In this document: piece by piece, positions 24,551 through 33,462 of the stretch
Position numbering within the stretch: position 1 is the first letter of the stretch
Layout: every line of letters starts with the position of its first letter
Assembly (NCBI RefSeq): GCF_028693495.1
Contig: NZ_JAQUVG010000001.1
Coordinates: 1 to 64,000, forward strand
DNA: 64,000 nt
Origin: Zoogloea sp.
GTDB lineage: Bacteria > Pseudomonadota > Gammaproteobacteria > Burkholderiales > Rhodocyclaceae
Direction of reading: 5' to 3'
The notes under the pieces: model-generated
The model's input: only the letters and a program-made list of their open reading frames with translations
Told to the model about the DNA's origin: nothing
Database searches by the model: none
Position numbers and translations under genes: made by a program

Positions 24551-27500
24551 GTGACCATTCACGTTGCCCTCAACCACCTGACCTCCTACAAATACGACCG
24601 GCCGGTCAATCTCGGTCCTCAGGTCGTACGTCTGCGTCCGGCACCCTACAGCCGCACCCGGATCCTGTCGTATTCCCTGCGGGTGCTGCCCAAGCCCCAC
24701 TTCATCAATTGGCAGCAGGATCCCCAGTCCAACTATCTGGCGCGTCTGGTTTTCCCGGAGAAGGTCACCGAATTCAGCGTCGAGGTGGATCTGGTGGCCG
24801 AGATGTCGGTGATCAATCCCTTCGACTTCTTCCTGGAGCCGGAGGCCGAGAACTTCCCCTTTGAGTACGCCGGAGCCCTCAGTCATGAGCTTGCCCCTTA
24901 CCTGCTGAAGGAAGAGGCTACTCCCGGATTCCAGAAATACCTGGACACCATTCCCCGTGACCCGCTGCGCATGGTGGACTTCCTGGTGAAGGTCAATGCC
25001 GACCTGCAGCAGCACATCGGTTATGTGATCCGGATGGAGCCGGGGGTGCAGACGCCGGAGGAAACCCTCACCAAGCGCACCGGCTCATGCCGGGACTCCG
25101 CCTGGCTGCTGGTCCAGCTGCTGCGTCACCTGGGCCTGGCGGCACGCTTCGTGTCCGGCTACCTGATTCAGCTGAAGGCCGATGTGAAGTCCCTCGACGG
25201 TCCCTCCGGCACCGAGGTGGACTTCACCGACCTGCACGCCTGGACCGAGGTCTACCTGCCTGGCGCCGGCTGGGTCGGTCTTGATCCGACCTCGGGCCTG
25301 TTTGCCGGCGAGGGCCACATTCCCCTGGCCGCCTCGCCGGACCCGTCGTCGGCCGCACCCATCTCCGGACTCATCGGCGAGTGCGAATGCGAGTTCGAGC
25401 ACCACATGCAGGTGACCCGGGTGTTCGAATCCCCGCGGGTGACCAAGCCCTACAGCGAGGCGCAGTGGGCTGAGATCGAGGCCCTGGGGCACCGCATCGA
25501 CGTGGACATCGAGGCCCACGACATGCGTCTCACGATGGGCGGCGAGCCGACCTTCGTGTCCATCGACGACCCGGACGGCGCCGAGTGGAACACCGAGGCC
25601 ATGGGGCCCACCAAGCGCATCCGTGCCGAGGACCTCTACCATCGTCTGCGCGACAAGTACGCCCCTCAGGGCCTGCCTCACTTCGGGCAGGGCAAGTGGT
25701 ACCCGGGAGAGCAGCTGCCGCGCTGGTCCCTGACCTGCTTCTGGCGCAAGGACGGCCAGCCCATCTGGACTCACCCGGAGCTGATCGCCGACGCCAGCGT
25801 CCCGGGTGACGTGAAGGTGGACAAGGCCCATACCTTCCTGGCGGGCGTCGCATCCCGCCTGGCCGTGGACCAGCGCCGGGTCTTCCCAGCCTACGAGGAC
25901 GCTTTCTACTACCTGTGGCGGGAGCGCCGCCTGCCGGGCAACGTGGACCCCTTCGACGCCCGTCTGGACGATCCCATGGAGCGGGAGCGCATTCGCCGGG
26001 TCTATGAGCACGGCCTGCCCAACCCGGTGGGCTACGTGCTGCCGGTCGGGGTCAATGAGCACTCCGGCGCCTGGGAGTCCGGCCCGTGGTTCCTGCGGGA
26101 CGAGCGCTGCTACCTGATCCCCGGCGATTCACCCATGGGCTTCCGTCTGCCCCTGGATTCCCAGCCCTGGGTTGAGAAGAGCGATTACCCTCACATCAAT
26201 CCGCCGGATGTCCACCAGCAGTTTGCCCCGCTGCCACCCTACACCGCCATCCGGCGCCAGATCCCCGTGGCACAGGGCGCAGTGCCCCATGTGCTGGGTC
26301 AAAATGTTGCGGGTCCGGCCGCTGCGCCTGGCCGGGCGGGCCTGGAGGCGCGCCGCACTGCTGGCAGGATGAACCCCACGGATCGTCCGCCCGAGCGCTT
26401 CCAGTCTGCGGACTGGGTGGTGCGCACTGCCCTGTGCGCCGAGCCGCGCAACGGCACCCTGCACCTCTTCATGCCGCCCCTGGCCAGCCTGGAAAAGTAC
26501 CTGGCACTGGTGGCGGCGATCGAGATCACTGCCGAGGAGCTGGGCACGCCGGTGGTCATCGAGGGCTATGAGCCCCCCGCCGACCCGCGCCTGACCCATT
26601 TCCGGATCACCCCCGACCCGGGCGTGATCGAGGTCAACATCCACCCGGCCAGCAACTGGGAGGAGCTCGTCGAGCGCACCACCCACCTCTACGAGGCAGC
26701 CCACTACTCCCGCCTCACCACCGAGAAGTTCATGGTGGACGGCCGCCATACCGGCACCGGCGGCGGCAACCACTTTGTGCTGGGGGGCGCCACCCCGTCC
26801 GACTCGCCCTTCCTGCGGCGTCCGGACCTGCTGCGCAGCCTGATCTCCTACTGGCACAACCATCCCAGCTTGTCCTACCTGTTCTCGGGCCTCTTCATCG
26901 GCCCCACCAGCCAGGCCCCGCGGATCGACGAGGCACGCAACGACTCGGTGTACGAGATCGAGACCGCCTTCCGGCAGTTCCCGCCCCCGGGCGAGAGCCT
27001 GCAGCCCTGGTTGATTGACCGGCTCCTGCGCAACCTGCTGGTGGACGTGAGCGGCAATACCCACCGCTCCGAGTTCTGCATCGACAAGCTCTATTCTCCG
27101 GACGGTGCCACCGGCCGTCTCGGCCTGGTCGAAATGCGGGCCTTCGAGATGCCGCCCCATTCGCGCATGTCCCTGGCCCAGCAGCTCCTGCTGCGGGGCC
27201 TGCTGGCCCGCTTCTGGGAAACACCCTACGCACCCCAGCGGCTGGTGCGCTGGGGAACCGAGCTGCACGACCGCTTCCTGCTGCCCCATTTCGTGCAGCA
27301 GGATTTCGATGACGTCATGGCAGACATGCAGGCCCATGGTTTCGATTTCAAGTCCGAGTGGTTTGCCCCGCACCAGGAGTTCCGTTTCCCGAAGATCGGC
27401 GACTTCGCGGTGCGCGGCATCCACGTGGAGCTGCGCGGTGCGCTGGAGCCCTGGCACGTGATGGGGGAGGAGGGTGCGGCCGGCGGCACGGCCCGCTTCG

Positions 27501-27922
27501 TGGATTCCTCCGTCGAGCGCCTGCAGGTGAAGGTCAGCGGCATGTCCGATGAGCGCTTCCTGCTGGCCGTCAATGGCCGGTCCATTCCTCTCCAGCCCAC
27601 CGGCACGGTGGGCGAGCATGTGGCCGGCGTGCGCTACCGGGCGTGGCAGCCGCCGTCCTGCCTGCACCCGACCATCCCGTCCCACGCACCGCTGGTCTTC
27701 GACCTGGTGGATACCTGGAGCGGGCGTTCCCTGGGCGGCTGCCAGTACCATGTGGCCCATCCGGGTGGTCGCAGCTTCGAGACCTTCCCCGTCAATGCCT
27801 TCGAGGCCGAGAGCCGCCGCCTGGCTCGTTTCTTCCGCATGGGGCACACGCCCGGCGAACCCGGGGTGCAGGTCTCGCCGGTGGAGAAGGAGTTTCCCTT
27901 CACCCTCGACCTGCGGCGGTAA
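24551..27922 (+). CDS. transglutaminase-like protease domain fused to DUF2126
   Basis: An 1123-residue cytoplasmic protein. The N-terminal third is a bacterial transglutaminase-like cysteine protease fold with the triad region GSCRDSAWLL (Cys near residue 180), DLHAWTEVYLPGAGW (His near 229) and LDPTSGL (Asp). The C-terminal two thirds are DUF2126, with the typical LTMGGEPTFVSIDD, HEPRFP-like blocks and the conserved GTGGGNHFVLGG. Start: GTG at 24551 with GGAG at spacing 9 gives the family N-terminus VTIHVALNHLTSYKYDRP; the upstream ATG frame adds 18 residues. First gene of a cluster whose partners are an ATP-grasp/alpha-E fusion and a second transglutaminase. Such clusters are predicted to make and trim peptides or tags; this is unproven. 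Confidence 0.9.
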   Translation: MTIHVALNHLTSYKYDRPVNLGPQVVRLRPAPYSRTRILSYSLRVLPKPHFINWQQDPQSNYLARLVFPEKVTEFSVEVDLVAEMSVINPFDFFLEPEAENFPFEYAGALSHELAPYLLKEEATPGFQKYLDTIPRDPLRMVDFLVKVNADLQQHIGYVIRMEPGVQTPEETLTKRTGSCRDSAWLLVQLLRHLGLAARFVSGYLIQLKADVKSLDGPSGTEVDFTDLHAWTEVYLPGAGWVGLDPTSGLFAGEGHIPLAASPDPSSAAPISGLIGECECEFEHHMQVTRVFESPRVTKPYSEAQWAEIEALGHRIDVDIEAHDMRLTMGGEPTFVSIDDPDGAEWNTEAMGPTKRIRAEDLYHRLRDKYAPQGLPHFGQGKWYPGEQLPRWSLTCFWRKDGQPIWTHPELIADASVPGDVKVDKAHTFLAGVASRLAVDQRRVFPAYEDAFYYLWRERRLPGNVDPFDARLDDPMERERIRRVYEHGLPNPVGYVLPVGVNEHSGAWESGPWFLRDERCYLIPGDSPMGFRLPLDSQPWVEKSDYPHINPPDVHQQFAPLPPYTAIRRQIPVAQGAVPHVLGQNVAGPAAAPGRAGLEARRTAGRMNPTDRPPERFQSADWVVRTALCAEPRNGTLHLFMPPLASLEKYLALVAAIEITAEELGTPVVIEGYEPPADPRLTHFRITPDPGVIEVNIHPASNWEELVERTTHLYEAAHYSRLTTEKFMVDGRHTGTGGGNHFVLGGATPSDSPFLRRPDLLRSLISYWHNHPSLSYLFSGLFIGPTSQAPRIDEARNDSVYEIETAFRQFPPPGESLQPWLIDRLLRNLLVDVSGNTHRSEFCIDKLYSPDGATGRLGLVEMRAFEMPPHSRMSLAQQLLLRGLLARFWETPYAPQRLVRWGTELHDRFLLPHFVQQDFDDVMADMQAHGFDFKSEWFAPHQEFRFPKIGDFAVRGIHVELRGALEPWHVMGEEGAAGGTARFVDSSVERLQVKVSGMSDERFLLAVNGRSIPLQPTGTVGEHVAGVRYRAWQPPSCLHPTIPSHAPLVFDLVDTWSGRSLGGCQYHVAHPGGRSFETFPVNAFEAESRRLARFFRMGHTPGEPGVQVSPVEKEFPFTLDLRR

Positions 27923-27938
27923 GCTCAGCGGGCCTGGG

Positions 27939-27969
27939 CGCCCCCCGGTGTACTGCCAGCCGGGGGGCG
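27939..27969 (+). terminator. strong GC hairpin between the first two cluster genes (attenuator or terminator)
   Basis: CGCCCCCCGG and CCGGGGGGCG form a perfect 10-bp stem around an 11-base loop, 17 bases after the DUF2126 stop. No T-run follows directly (TTTT comes about 17 bases later), so it may reduce rather than stop transcription, or protect the upstream mRNA. Confidence 0.45.
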
Positions 27970-28005
27970 TCAGTCTGGCCTCCCGGTTTTGTTCCCCCTC
28001 TCCAC

Positions 28006-30549
28006 ATGCGTCCTGACCCATTCATGCCGAGCTCCATCCTTTCCCATTACCCCTACCGCTCCGACAGTTACGATGAGCTGTTCGGGGAGGAGGGCGTCCG
28101 GCCCCACTGGCAGGAATTCCTCGACCATATCGATGAGTCGAGCAGCGACACCCTCAAGGCCCGGGCAGCCCAGCTGGCCCGGGGCATCCAGCAGAACGGC
28201 GTCACCTACAATGTTTATGCGGATCCGCGGGGAACAGACCGGCCCTGGTCCCTGGATCTCCTGCCGTTGATCCTGCAGGCCGATGAATGGCGGGCTATTT
28301 CGGCAGCGATCGTCCAGCGGGTCCGTCTGCTCAACGCCTTGCTGGGTGATCTTTACGGCGAGCAGCGCATCCTGTCCGAAGGCCTGCTGCCGCCGGAGCT
28401 GGTGTATGGCCACAAGGGCTTCCTGTGGCCGTGCAAGGGTATCGCTCCAGTGGGGGGGCATCACCTGCATCTCTATGCCGCGGACCTGGGCCGCTCGCCG
28501 GATGGTCACTGGTGGGTGATTGCGGACCGTACCCAGTCCCCCTCCGGCGCCGGTTATGCGCTGGAAAACCGCCTGCTGGTCTCCCGCGCCTTTCCCGAGC
28601 TGTTCCGCGACCTGCAGGTGCAGACGCTGGCGGGTTTCTTCCGCGGCCTGCAGTGCAGCCTGGCCAGTCAGGCACCCACCGAGGGTGAGCCACCCCTGAC
28701 CGTGCTGCTCACCCCGGGACCTTTCAACGAAACCTACTTCGAACACGTCTATCTGGCCCGCTACCTGGGTTTTCCGTTGGTGGAGGGGCAGGACCTGACG
28801 GTGCGTCAGGACACGGTGTTCCTGAAGACCGTTTCGGGCCTGAAGCGGGTGCACGTGATCCTGCGTCGTCTGGACGACGATTTCTGCGATCCGCTGGAGC
28901 TGCGCTCCGACTCGGCCCTCGGCGTACCCGGCCTGCTTGGGGTGGTGCGTGCCGGCCGGGTGCTGGTGGCCAATGCGCTGGGCAGCGGCCTCCTCGAGTC
29001 AGCGGCGTTGCCAGGCTTCCTGCCGGGGATCTGCCGTCACCTGCTGGGGGAAGAGCTGGCGATGCCGACGGTGGCCACCTGGTGGTGTGGCGAGGCGCCG
29101 GCAAAAACCCAGGTGCTGGCCAACCTGCGGGATCTGGTGATCAAGCCCACCTTCCCGGGGACCCGCAGCGAGGTGACCTTCGGCGATCAGCTGGATGAGG
29201 CGCAGCTGGCCGCCCTCCGGGCGCGCATCGAAGCCGATCCCTCTGCGTTTGTGGCTCAGGAGCTGGTCAAGCTGTCCCGCGTGCCGGTCTGGTCCGGTGG
29301 CAGCCGGCGCCGGCTGATGACCCGCTCGATGGGCCTGCGGGTTTATGCGGCGATCACCCCGGAGGGCTATCAGGTCCTGCCAGGGGGCCTGGCCCGGGTC
29401 GCCGGCGCGGACAATGCGCGCATTCTCACCATGCAGAAGGGGGGGAGCAGCAAGGATACCTGGGTCCTTGCCGACGGGCCGGTATCCACCTTCAGCTTGC
29501 GCCACCACAGCATACGGGTGAGCGATCTGATCCAGGAGACGGGCACCCTGTCATCCCGCCTGGCCGAGAACCTGTTCTGGTTCGGTCGCTACGCCGAACG
29601 CTGCGATGCGGTTTCCCGCCTGTCCCGGCTGGCCCTGTCCCGGCTTTCCGAGGGGCGTCGCGCCGAGCGGGCCGGGGCCCTCCCGATGATGCTGGAGCTG
29701 GCCGCCGGCGCTGGCCTGGTGGAGGGAGTGGTGGCCAGCCGCCCGGTAGCCAAGGCGGCACTGGATCTCTTCCGGGCCGTGCTCGACCGGCGTGCCGGGT
29801 GTGGTCTGGCTGCCAACCTGCAGCGTCTCACCTGGTGTGCCAGCCAGGCCCGGGAGCACCTCTCCCTGGATCACTGGCATGCCCTCAAGCGCCTCTCTAC
29901 CGGGCTGGACAAGGCCCGTGCCCAGGTGTCGGATGTGCCCGCCCTGCAGGAGTTCCTCGACGAAGCCCTGACCACCTTTGTGTCCCTGTCCGGGTTTGCG
30001 ATGGACAACATGACCCGGGACATGGGCTGGTGCCTTCACATCGTCGGGCGGCGCCTCGAGCGTCTCGACAGCCTGACCGGTACCCTGGCCTGCTTCCTGC
30101 GCCGTTATGTGGCGATCGAGGGCGCACTGCAGCGGGAACTGGCCGTGGAAGCCCTGCTGGAACTGTGTGACTCCATCATTACCTATCGCACCCGCTATCG
30201 GGCCCAGCCCGAGCTGCTGCCGGCCATCCACATGCTGCTGACCGACGATGCCAACCCCCATGCCCTGGCGTTCCAGGTGCGGATGCTGGCCAACTACACC
30301 CGGTCCTTCGAAGGCAAAGGGGCCGGGTTGGGGCTGGCCGAACTGGAAGGTGCCTACGCAGCCCTGCAGGGCTTCGAGTGGGGACGCCTCGAAGCAGCGG
30401 CGGCCCCCGCGGAGCGCATCGCGGGCACCCTCACTCTGGCCGACCGGCTCGACCAGCTGGGACGAGCCGGACGCAGCCTGTCGGACCGGCTTGCCATGCG
30501 TTACTTCAGCCATGTGGGCCGCACTGGCCAGGCCACCTTTGCTGCCTGA
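28006..30549 (+). CDS. circularly permuted ATP-grasp protein fused to an alpha-E domain
   Basis: About 847 residues. The first 500 are the circularly permuted ATP-grasp type 2 family (DUF404/DUF407): GVTYNVYADPRGTDRPW, GPFNETYFEHVYLARYLGFP, RRLDDDFCDPLELR and the late KLSRVPVW. From about residue 500 (RLAENLFWFGRYAERCDA) the sequence is an alpha-E (DUF403) helical domain. These two are often separate neighbouring genes; here they are one polypeptide. ATP-grasp enzymes of this group are expected to ligate amino acids or peptides to a carboxylate. The start is uncertain between ATG 28006 and ATG 28024, neither with a good Shine-Dalgarno. It lies between two transglutaminase genes, 83 bases after the first and 14 before the next. 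Confidence 0.85.
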   Translation: MRPDPFMPSSILSHYPYRSDSYDELFGEEGVRPHWQEFLDHIDESSSDTLKARAAQLARGIQQNGVTYNVYADPRGTDRPWSLDLLPLILQADEWRAISAAIVQRVRLLNALLGDLYGEQRILSEGLLPPELVYGHKGFLWPCKGIAPVGGHHLHLYAADLGRSPDGHWWVIADRTQSPSGAGYALENRLLVSRAFPELFRDLQVQTLAGFFRGLQCSLASQAPTEGEPPLTVLLTPGPFNETYFEHVYLARYLGFPLVEGQDLTVRQDTVFLKTVSGLKRVHVILRRLDDDFCDPLELRSDSALGVPGLLGVVRAGRVLVANALGSGLLESAALPGFLPGICRHLLGEELAMPTVATWWCGEAPAKTQVLANLRDLVIKPTFPGTRSEVTFGDQLDEAQLAALRARIEADPSAFVAQELVKLSRVPVWSGGSRRRLMTRSMGLRVYAAITPEGYQVLPGGLARVAGADNARILTMQKGGSSKDTWVLADGPVSTFSLRHHSIRVSDLIQETGTLSSRLAENLFWFGRYAERCDAVSRLSRLALSRLSEGRRAERAGALPMMLELAAGAGLVEGVVASRPVAKAALDLFRAVLDRRAGCGLAANLQRLTWCASQAREHLSLDHWHALKRLSTGLDKARAQVSDVPALQEFLDEALTTFVSLSGFAMDNMTRDMGWCLHIVGRRLERLDSLTGTLACFLRRYVAIEGALQRELAVEALLELCDSIITYRTRYRAQPELLPAIHMLLTDDANPHALAFQVRMLANYTRSFEGKGAGLGLAELEGAYAALQGFEWGRLEAAAAPAERIAGTLTLADRLDQLGRAGRSLSDRLAMRYFSHVGRTGQATFAA

Positions 30550-30563
30550 CTTCCCTGATCCCC

Positions 30564-31511
30564 ATGACCCGTCGCGTTGCCTACACCATCCTTCATGAAA
30601 CCGAGTATCCCGCCTGCGGGGTACCTGTCTCCCTGTCCCAGCACCTGTTGCACCTGATACCGCGTCCCCTGCCCTGGCAGACGCGGGAGTTCGGTCGCAT
30701 CGTCGTCGTCCCTGATCAGGGACGGATGGTGGAAGGAGAGGATGCCTTCGGCAATCCGGTGGCCTGGCTGGCCCTCGACACCCCCCATGATGGTTTGCTG
30801 GTGCGGGCCGAAAGCCATGTGACGGTGAGCGCCCGCCCGCTCACTGATCCGGCGGGCTCTCCGCCCTGGGAGGCGGTCCGTGACAGCCTGCGCTATCGTC
30901 CGGAACCCCGGGAGGCCGGGCTGCTGGATGCCCAGCGCTACCTCTATGCGTCTCCGCGGATTCCCCTGGACGCGGCGCTGGCGGCCTTTGCAGCACAGGT
31001 CTTCGAGTCAGGGAAGCCTCTCCTGGCCGCGGCCAGGGCCTTGATGATGCATATCTTCAAGACCTTTACCTTTGATGCCAAGGCCACCGAAGTGAGCACC
31101 CCCGTGCAGGAGGTGCTCCGGCGTCGCAGGGGGGTGTGCCAGGACTTCGCGCATCTGATGATCGCAGCCTTGCGTTCCATCGGCCTGCCCGCCCGCTACA
31201 TGTCCGGCTATCTGCTGACCGACCCGCCGCCGGGCAAGCCACGCCTGATCGGTGCGGATGCCTCCCATGCCTGGGTGGCGGTATGGTGTCCCTGCAACGG
31301 GTGGGTCGAGTACGATCCCACCAACGGTATTCAGCCTGACGTCCGTCATGTCACCCTGGGCTGGGGGCGTGATTTCCAGGATGTATCCCCCCTCCGCGGC
31401 GTGATCCTGGGTGGCCTGGCCGTTGCCCCCGAGGTCCGGGTCACCGTGACGCCGGATGCGGAGCATCAGGACAGGCCGGCTGCCGTAGTGCGGCGAGTTC
31501 CCCCGGACTGA
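30564..31511 (+). CDS. transglutaminase-family cysteine protease/amidase
   Basis: A 315-residue protein with an N-terminal beta-rich bacterial transglutaminase N domain and a papain-like transglutaminase core. The catalytic triad is readable: GVCQDFAHLM (Cys), ASHAWVAVWCP (His) and YDPTNG (Asp). There is no signal peptide, so it should be cytoplasmic. It follows the ATP-grasp/alpha-E gene by 14 bases and completes the cluster, presumably hydrolysing or transferring the amide bonds that the ATP-grasp enzyme makes. A substrate is not known for the family. Confidence 0.9.
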   Translation: MTRRVAYTILHETEYPACGVPVSLSQHLLHLIPRPLPWQTREFGRIVVVPDQGRMVEGEDAFGNPVAWLALDTPHDGLLVRAESHVTVSARPLTDPAGSPPWEAVRDSLRYRPEPREAGLLDAQRYLYASPRIPLDAALAAFAAQVFESGKPLLAAARALMMHIFKTFTFDAKATEVSTPVQEVLRRRRGVCQDFAHLMIAALRSIGLPARYMSGYLLTDPPPGKPRLIGADASHAWVAVWCPCNGWVEYDPTNGIQPDVRHVTLGWGRDFQDVSPLRGVILGGLAVAPEVRVTVTPDAEHQDRPAAVVRRVPPD

Positions 31512-31606
31512 CCGGTTGCTGACGGCATTAATTCATATGGCATTTCCATGGAAAATAATCCATAGTGCGTGGCTTGAGCGATCACGTTCCGTGCCGGGAG
31601 TTCTTC

Positions 31607-32296
31607 ATGATGAAAATGTCGTTTGCCGGGGGGGCACCAGGTGCTTCCCTGATGCTTGCCTGCATCCTGCTGCTGAGCGGGTGCGCCACCGAACAGTCGC
31701 GGACCCTTGAGCTTCCCCGGGTGAGTGCGGTGGGTGCTGTCCCCCAGGGCGCCCGGACCCTCGTTGCGGTGGGCAAGTTCGACAACCGTTCGAGCTTCAT
31801 GCGGGGCATCTTCAGTGATGGGGTCGATCGCCTGGGCGGTCAGGCCAAAACCATCCTGATCACCCACCTGCAACAGACAGGTCGTTTCAACGTACTCGAC
31901 CGGGACAACATGGCCGAAATCAGGCAGGAAGCGGCGTTGGCCAGGTCAGCCCAGAACCTGAAGGGTGCCGCCCATGTGCTGACGGGGGACGTGACCGAGT
32001 TCGGGCGCAGGGAAACCGGGGACAAGCAGCTCTTCGGCCTGCTTGGGCGAGGGAAGTCCCAGGTGGCGTATGCCAAGGTTAACGTCAATGTGGTGAATGT
32101 GCAGACCTCGGAAGTGGTCTTTTCGGTGCAGGGCGCTGGGGAGTACAGCCTGGACAGCCGGGAGATCATCGGCTTCGGTGGTACGTCCAGCTATGACTCG
32201 ACCCTCAACGGCAAGGTGCTGGATCTGGCCATCCGCGAGGCCGTCAACAACCTGGTCCAGGGTATCCAGTCAGGTGCCTGGCAACTGGTCCACTGA
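31607..32296 (+). CDS. CsgG/HfaB-like outer-membrane lipoprotein
   Basis: A 229-residue protein with a lipoprotein signal ending in LLSGC and a CsgG-like domain (RTLVAVGKFDNRS, LITHLQQTGRFNVLDRDNM, LTGDVTEFGRRETG). CsgG forms a secretion pore for curli; this wider family is often next to DUF4810 and GNA1162-type lipoproteins, as here, with no curli genes visible. The start MMKMSF is supported by GGGAG at about 6 bases; a longer frame from 31565 is less likely. It begins a three-lipoprotein operon. Confidence 0.85.
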   Translation: MMKMSFAGGAPGASLMLACILLLSGCATEQSRTLELPRVSAVGAVPQGARTLVAVGKFDNRSSFMRGIFSDGVDRLGGQAKTILITHLQQTGRFNVLDRDNMAEIRQEAALARSAQNLKGAAHVLTGDVTEFGRRETGDKQLFGLLGRGKSQVAYAKVNVNVVNVQTSEVVFSVQGAGEYSLDSREIIGFGGTSSYDSTLNGKVLDLAIREAVNNLVQGIQSGAWQLVH

Positions 32297-32315
32297 GCCG
32301 GAGGCGATGCCAGAC

Positions 32316-32678
32316 ATGAAAACCCTGCGTCGTTCGTGGATCGTCGGTCTGCTGCTCTTGTCCGGGTGCGCCAGCCAGCCTCAGTCCCTGTATTACTGGG
32401 GAGAGTACCAGCCTCAGGTGTACGGGCACTTCACCCGGGAAAACGGGGCGGAGGAGCAGATCGCCCGCCTGGAGGCCGGTGTCGAACAGGCCCGTGCCCG
32501 GGGCCAGTCCGTGCCCCCGGGGTACATGGCCCACCTGGGCATCCTCCATGCAGACAGCGGGCGAGGGGATCAGATGCTCCGGTGCTTTGAGGCTGAAAAG
32601 AAGCTGTATCCCGAAAGTGCCGCCTACATGGATTTTCTCCTGCGCAAGCCCAGGCTGCGTCAGGGAGGTGCCCAATGA
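32316..32678 (+). CDS. DUF4810-family lipoprotein
   Basis: A 120-residue lipoprotein: signal MKTLRRSWIVGLLLLSGCAS, then the family block LYYWGEYQPQVYGHF and a helical tail. The start is either ATG 32316 (classic lipoprotein signal, GGAGG 11 bases upstream) or ATG 32307 (GGAGG only 2 bases away). It ends in an ATGA overlap with the GNA1162-like gene, so the two products are probably made in fixed ratio. Confidence 0.85.
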   Translation: MKTLRRSWIVGLLLLSGCASQPQSLYYWGEYQPQVYGHFTRENGAEEQIARLEAGVEQARARGQSVPPGYMAHLGILHADSGRGDQMLRCFEAEKKLYPESAAYMDFLLRKPRLRQGGAQ

Positions 32679-33367
32679 CGCCGTTCCGTTTTCTGCAGCC
32701 AAGGGGGGTCTGTTCCGCCCTGCTGGCCCTCTCCGGGGTGATCCTGATGAGTGGCTGTGCCACGCGCGCGAGCCACGATTATTCCGCTTTTCAGGAGAGC
32801 CGCCCGGCCTCGATCCTGGTACTTCCCCCCGTCAATCAGTCGCCGGAGGTGGGGGCCAGCTACAGCATGCTGTCCCAGGTGACCCTGCCTCTGGCCGAAT
32901 CGGGGTACTACGTCTTTCCGGTCACGCTGGTGGATGAGACCTTCCGCCAGAACGGGCTGAGCGAGCCTGGCGAGATGCATCAGGTTCCGCCCCCGAAGCT
33001 GCGGGAGATCTTCGGTGCCGACGCGGTCCTCTACATCACCCTTACCCAGTATGGTACGAGCTACGCGGTACTCTCCAGCGAAAGCCGGGTGAGCGCCCAG
33101 GCCCGTCTGGTGGACCTGCGCTCGGCCAGAGTGCTGTGGTCAGGCGAAGCCACGGCGTCCAGTGCCGAAGGGCGCAGCTCCAGTGGTGGCCTGGTCGGTC
33201 TGTTGATCGAGGCTGTGGTCAATCAGATCGTCGAAAGCGCTTCCAACCGTTCCCACCCGATTGCCGGCATCACCAGCTCCCGTCTTCTTTCGGCGGGCAC
33301 GCCCAACGGCATCCTCTACGGCCCGCGCTCCCCCCGCTACAAGACCGACGGCCAGTCCGCCCGCTGA
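32675..33367 (+). CDS. DUF799/GNA1162-family lipoprotein
   Basis: A 230-residue lipoprotein with signal peptide and lipobox MSGC (near residue 27), then the DUF799 domain: ASILVLPPVNQSPEV, LREIFGADAVLYITLTQYG and a glycine-rich GGLVGLLIEAVVNQIVE segment. The Neisseria homologue GNA1162 is a surface-exposed antigen with a fold related to TolB/CsgG-associated proteins. Third gene of the CsgG-DUF4810-DUF799 operon, whose conserved order suggests one outer-membrane complex of unknown function. Confidence 0.88.
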   Translation: MTPFRFLQPRGVCSALLALSGVILMSGCATRASHDYSAFQESRPASILVLPPVNQSPEVGASYSMLSQVTLPLAESGYYVFPVTLVDETFRQNGLSEPGEMHQVPPPKLREIFGADAVLYITLTQYGTSYAVLSSESRVSAQARLVDLRSARVLWSGEATASSAEGRSSSGGLVGLLIEAVVNQIVESASNRSHPIAGITSSRLLSAGTPNGILYGPRSPRYKTDGQSAR

Positions 33368-33389
33368 GGAAGGGTCCTGTCATGCCGCA

Positions 33390-33413
33390 GCCCGGGGGGC
33401 ATGCCCCCGGGGC
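33390..33413. terminator. GC-rich near-palindrome after the lipoprotein operon
   Basis: GCCCGGGGG and CCCCGGGGC flank GCATGC with almost complete complementarity, 22 bases after the DUF799 stop. There is no loop to speak of and no T-run, so terminator activity is only a possibility. Confidence 0.3.
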
Positions 33414-33462
33414 AGGGTGAATCACGTTAGGCTTCGGGTCTGCTTCCCCTGGATGGAGATGA

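Noticed and set aside
27643..28005. N-terminal extension of the ATP-grasp/alpha-E protein inside the DUF2126 gene
   Set aside because: The frame is open by chance through the end of the upstream gene. Family homology begins only at about 28030, so the ATG at 28006 or 28024 is taken.
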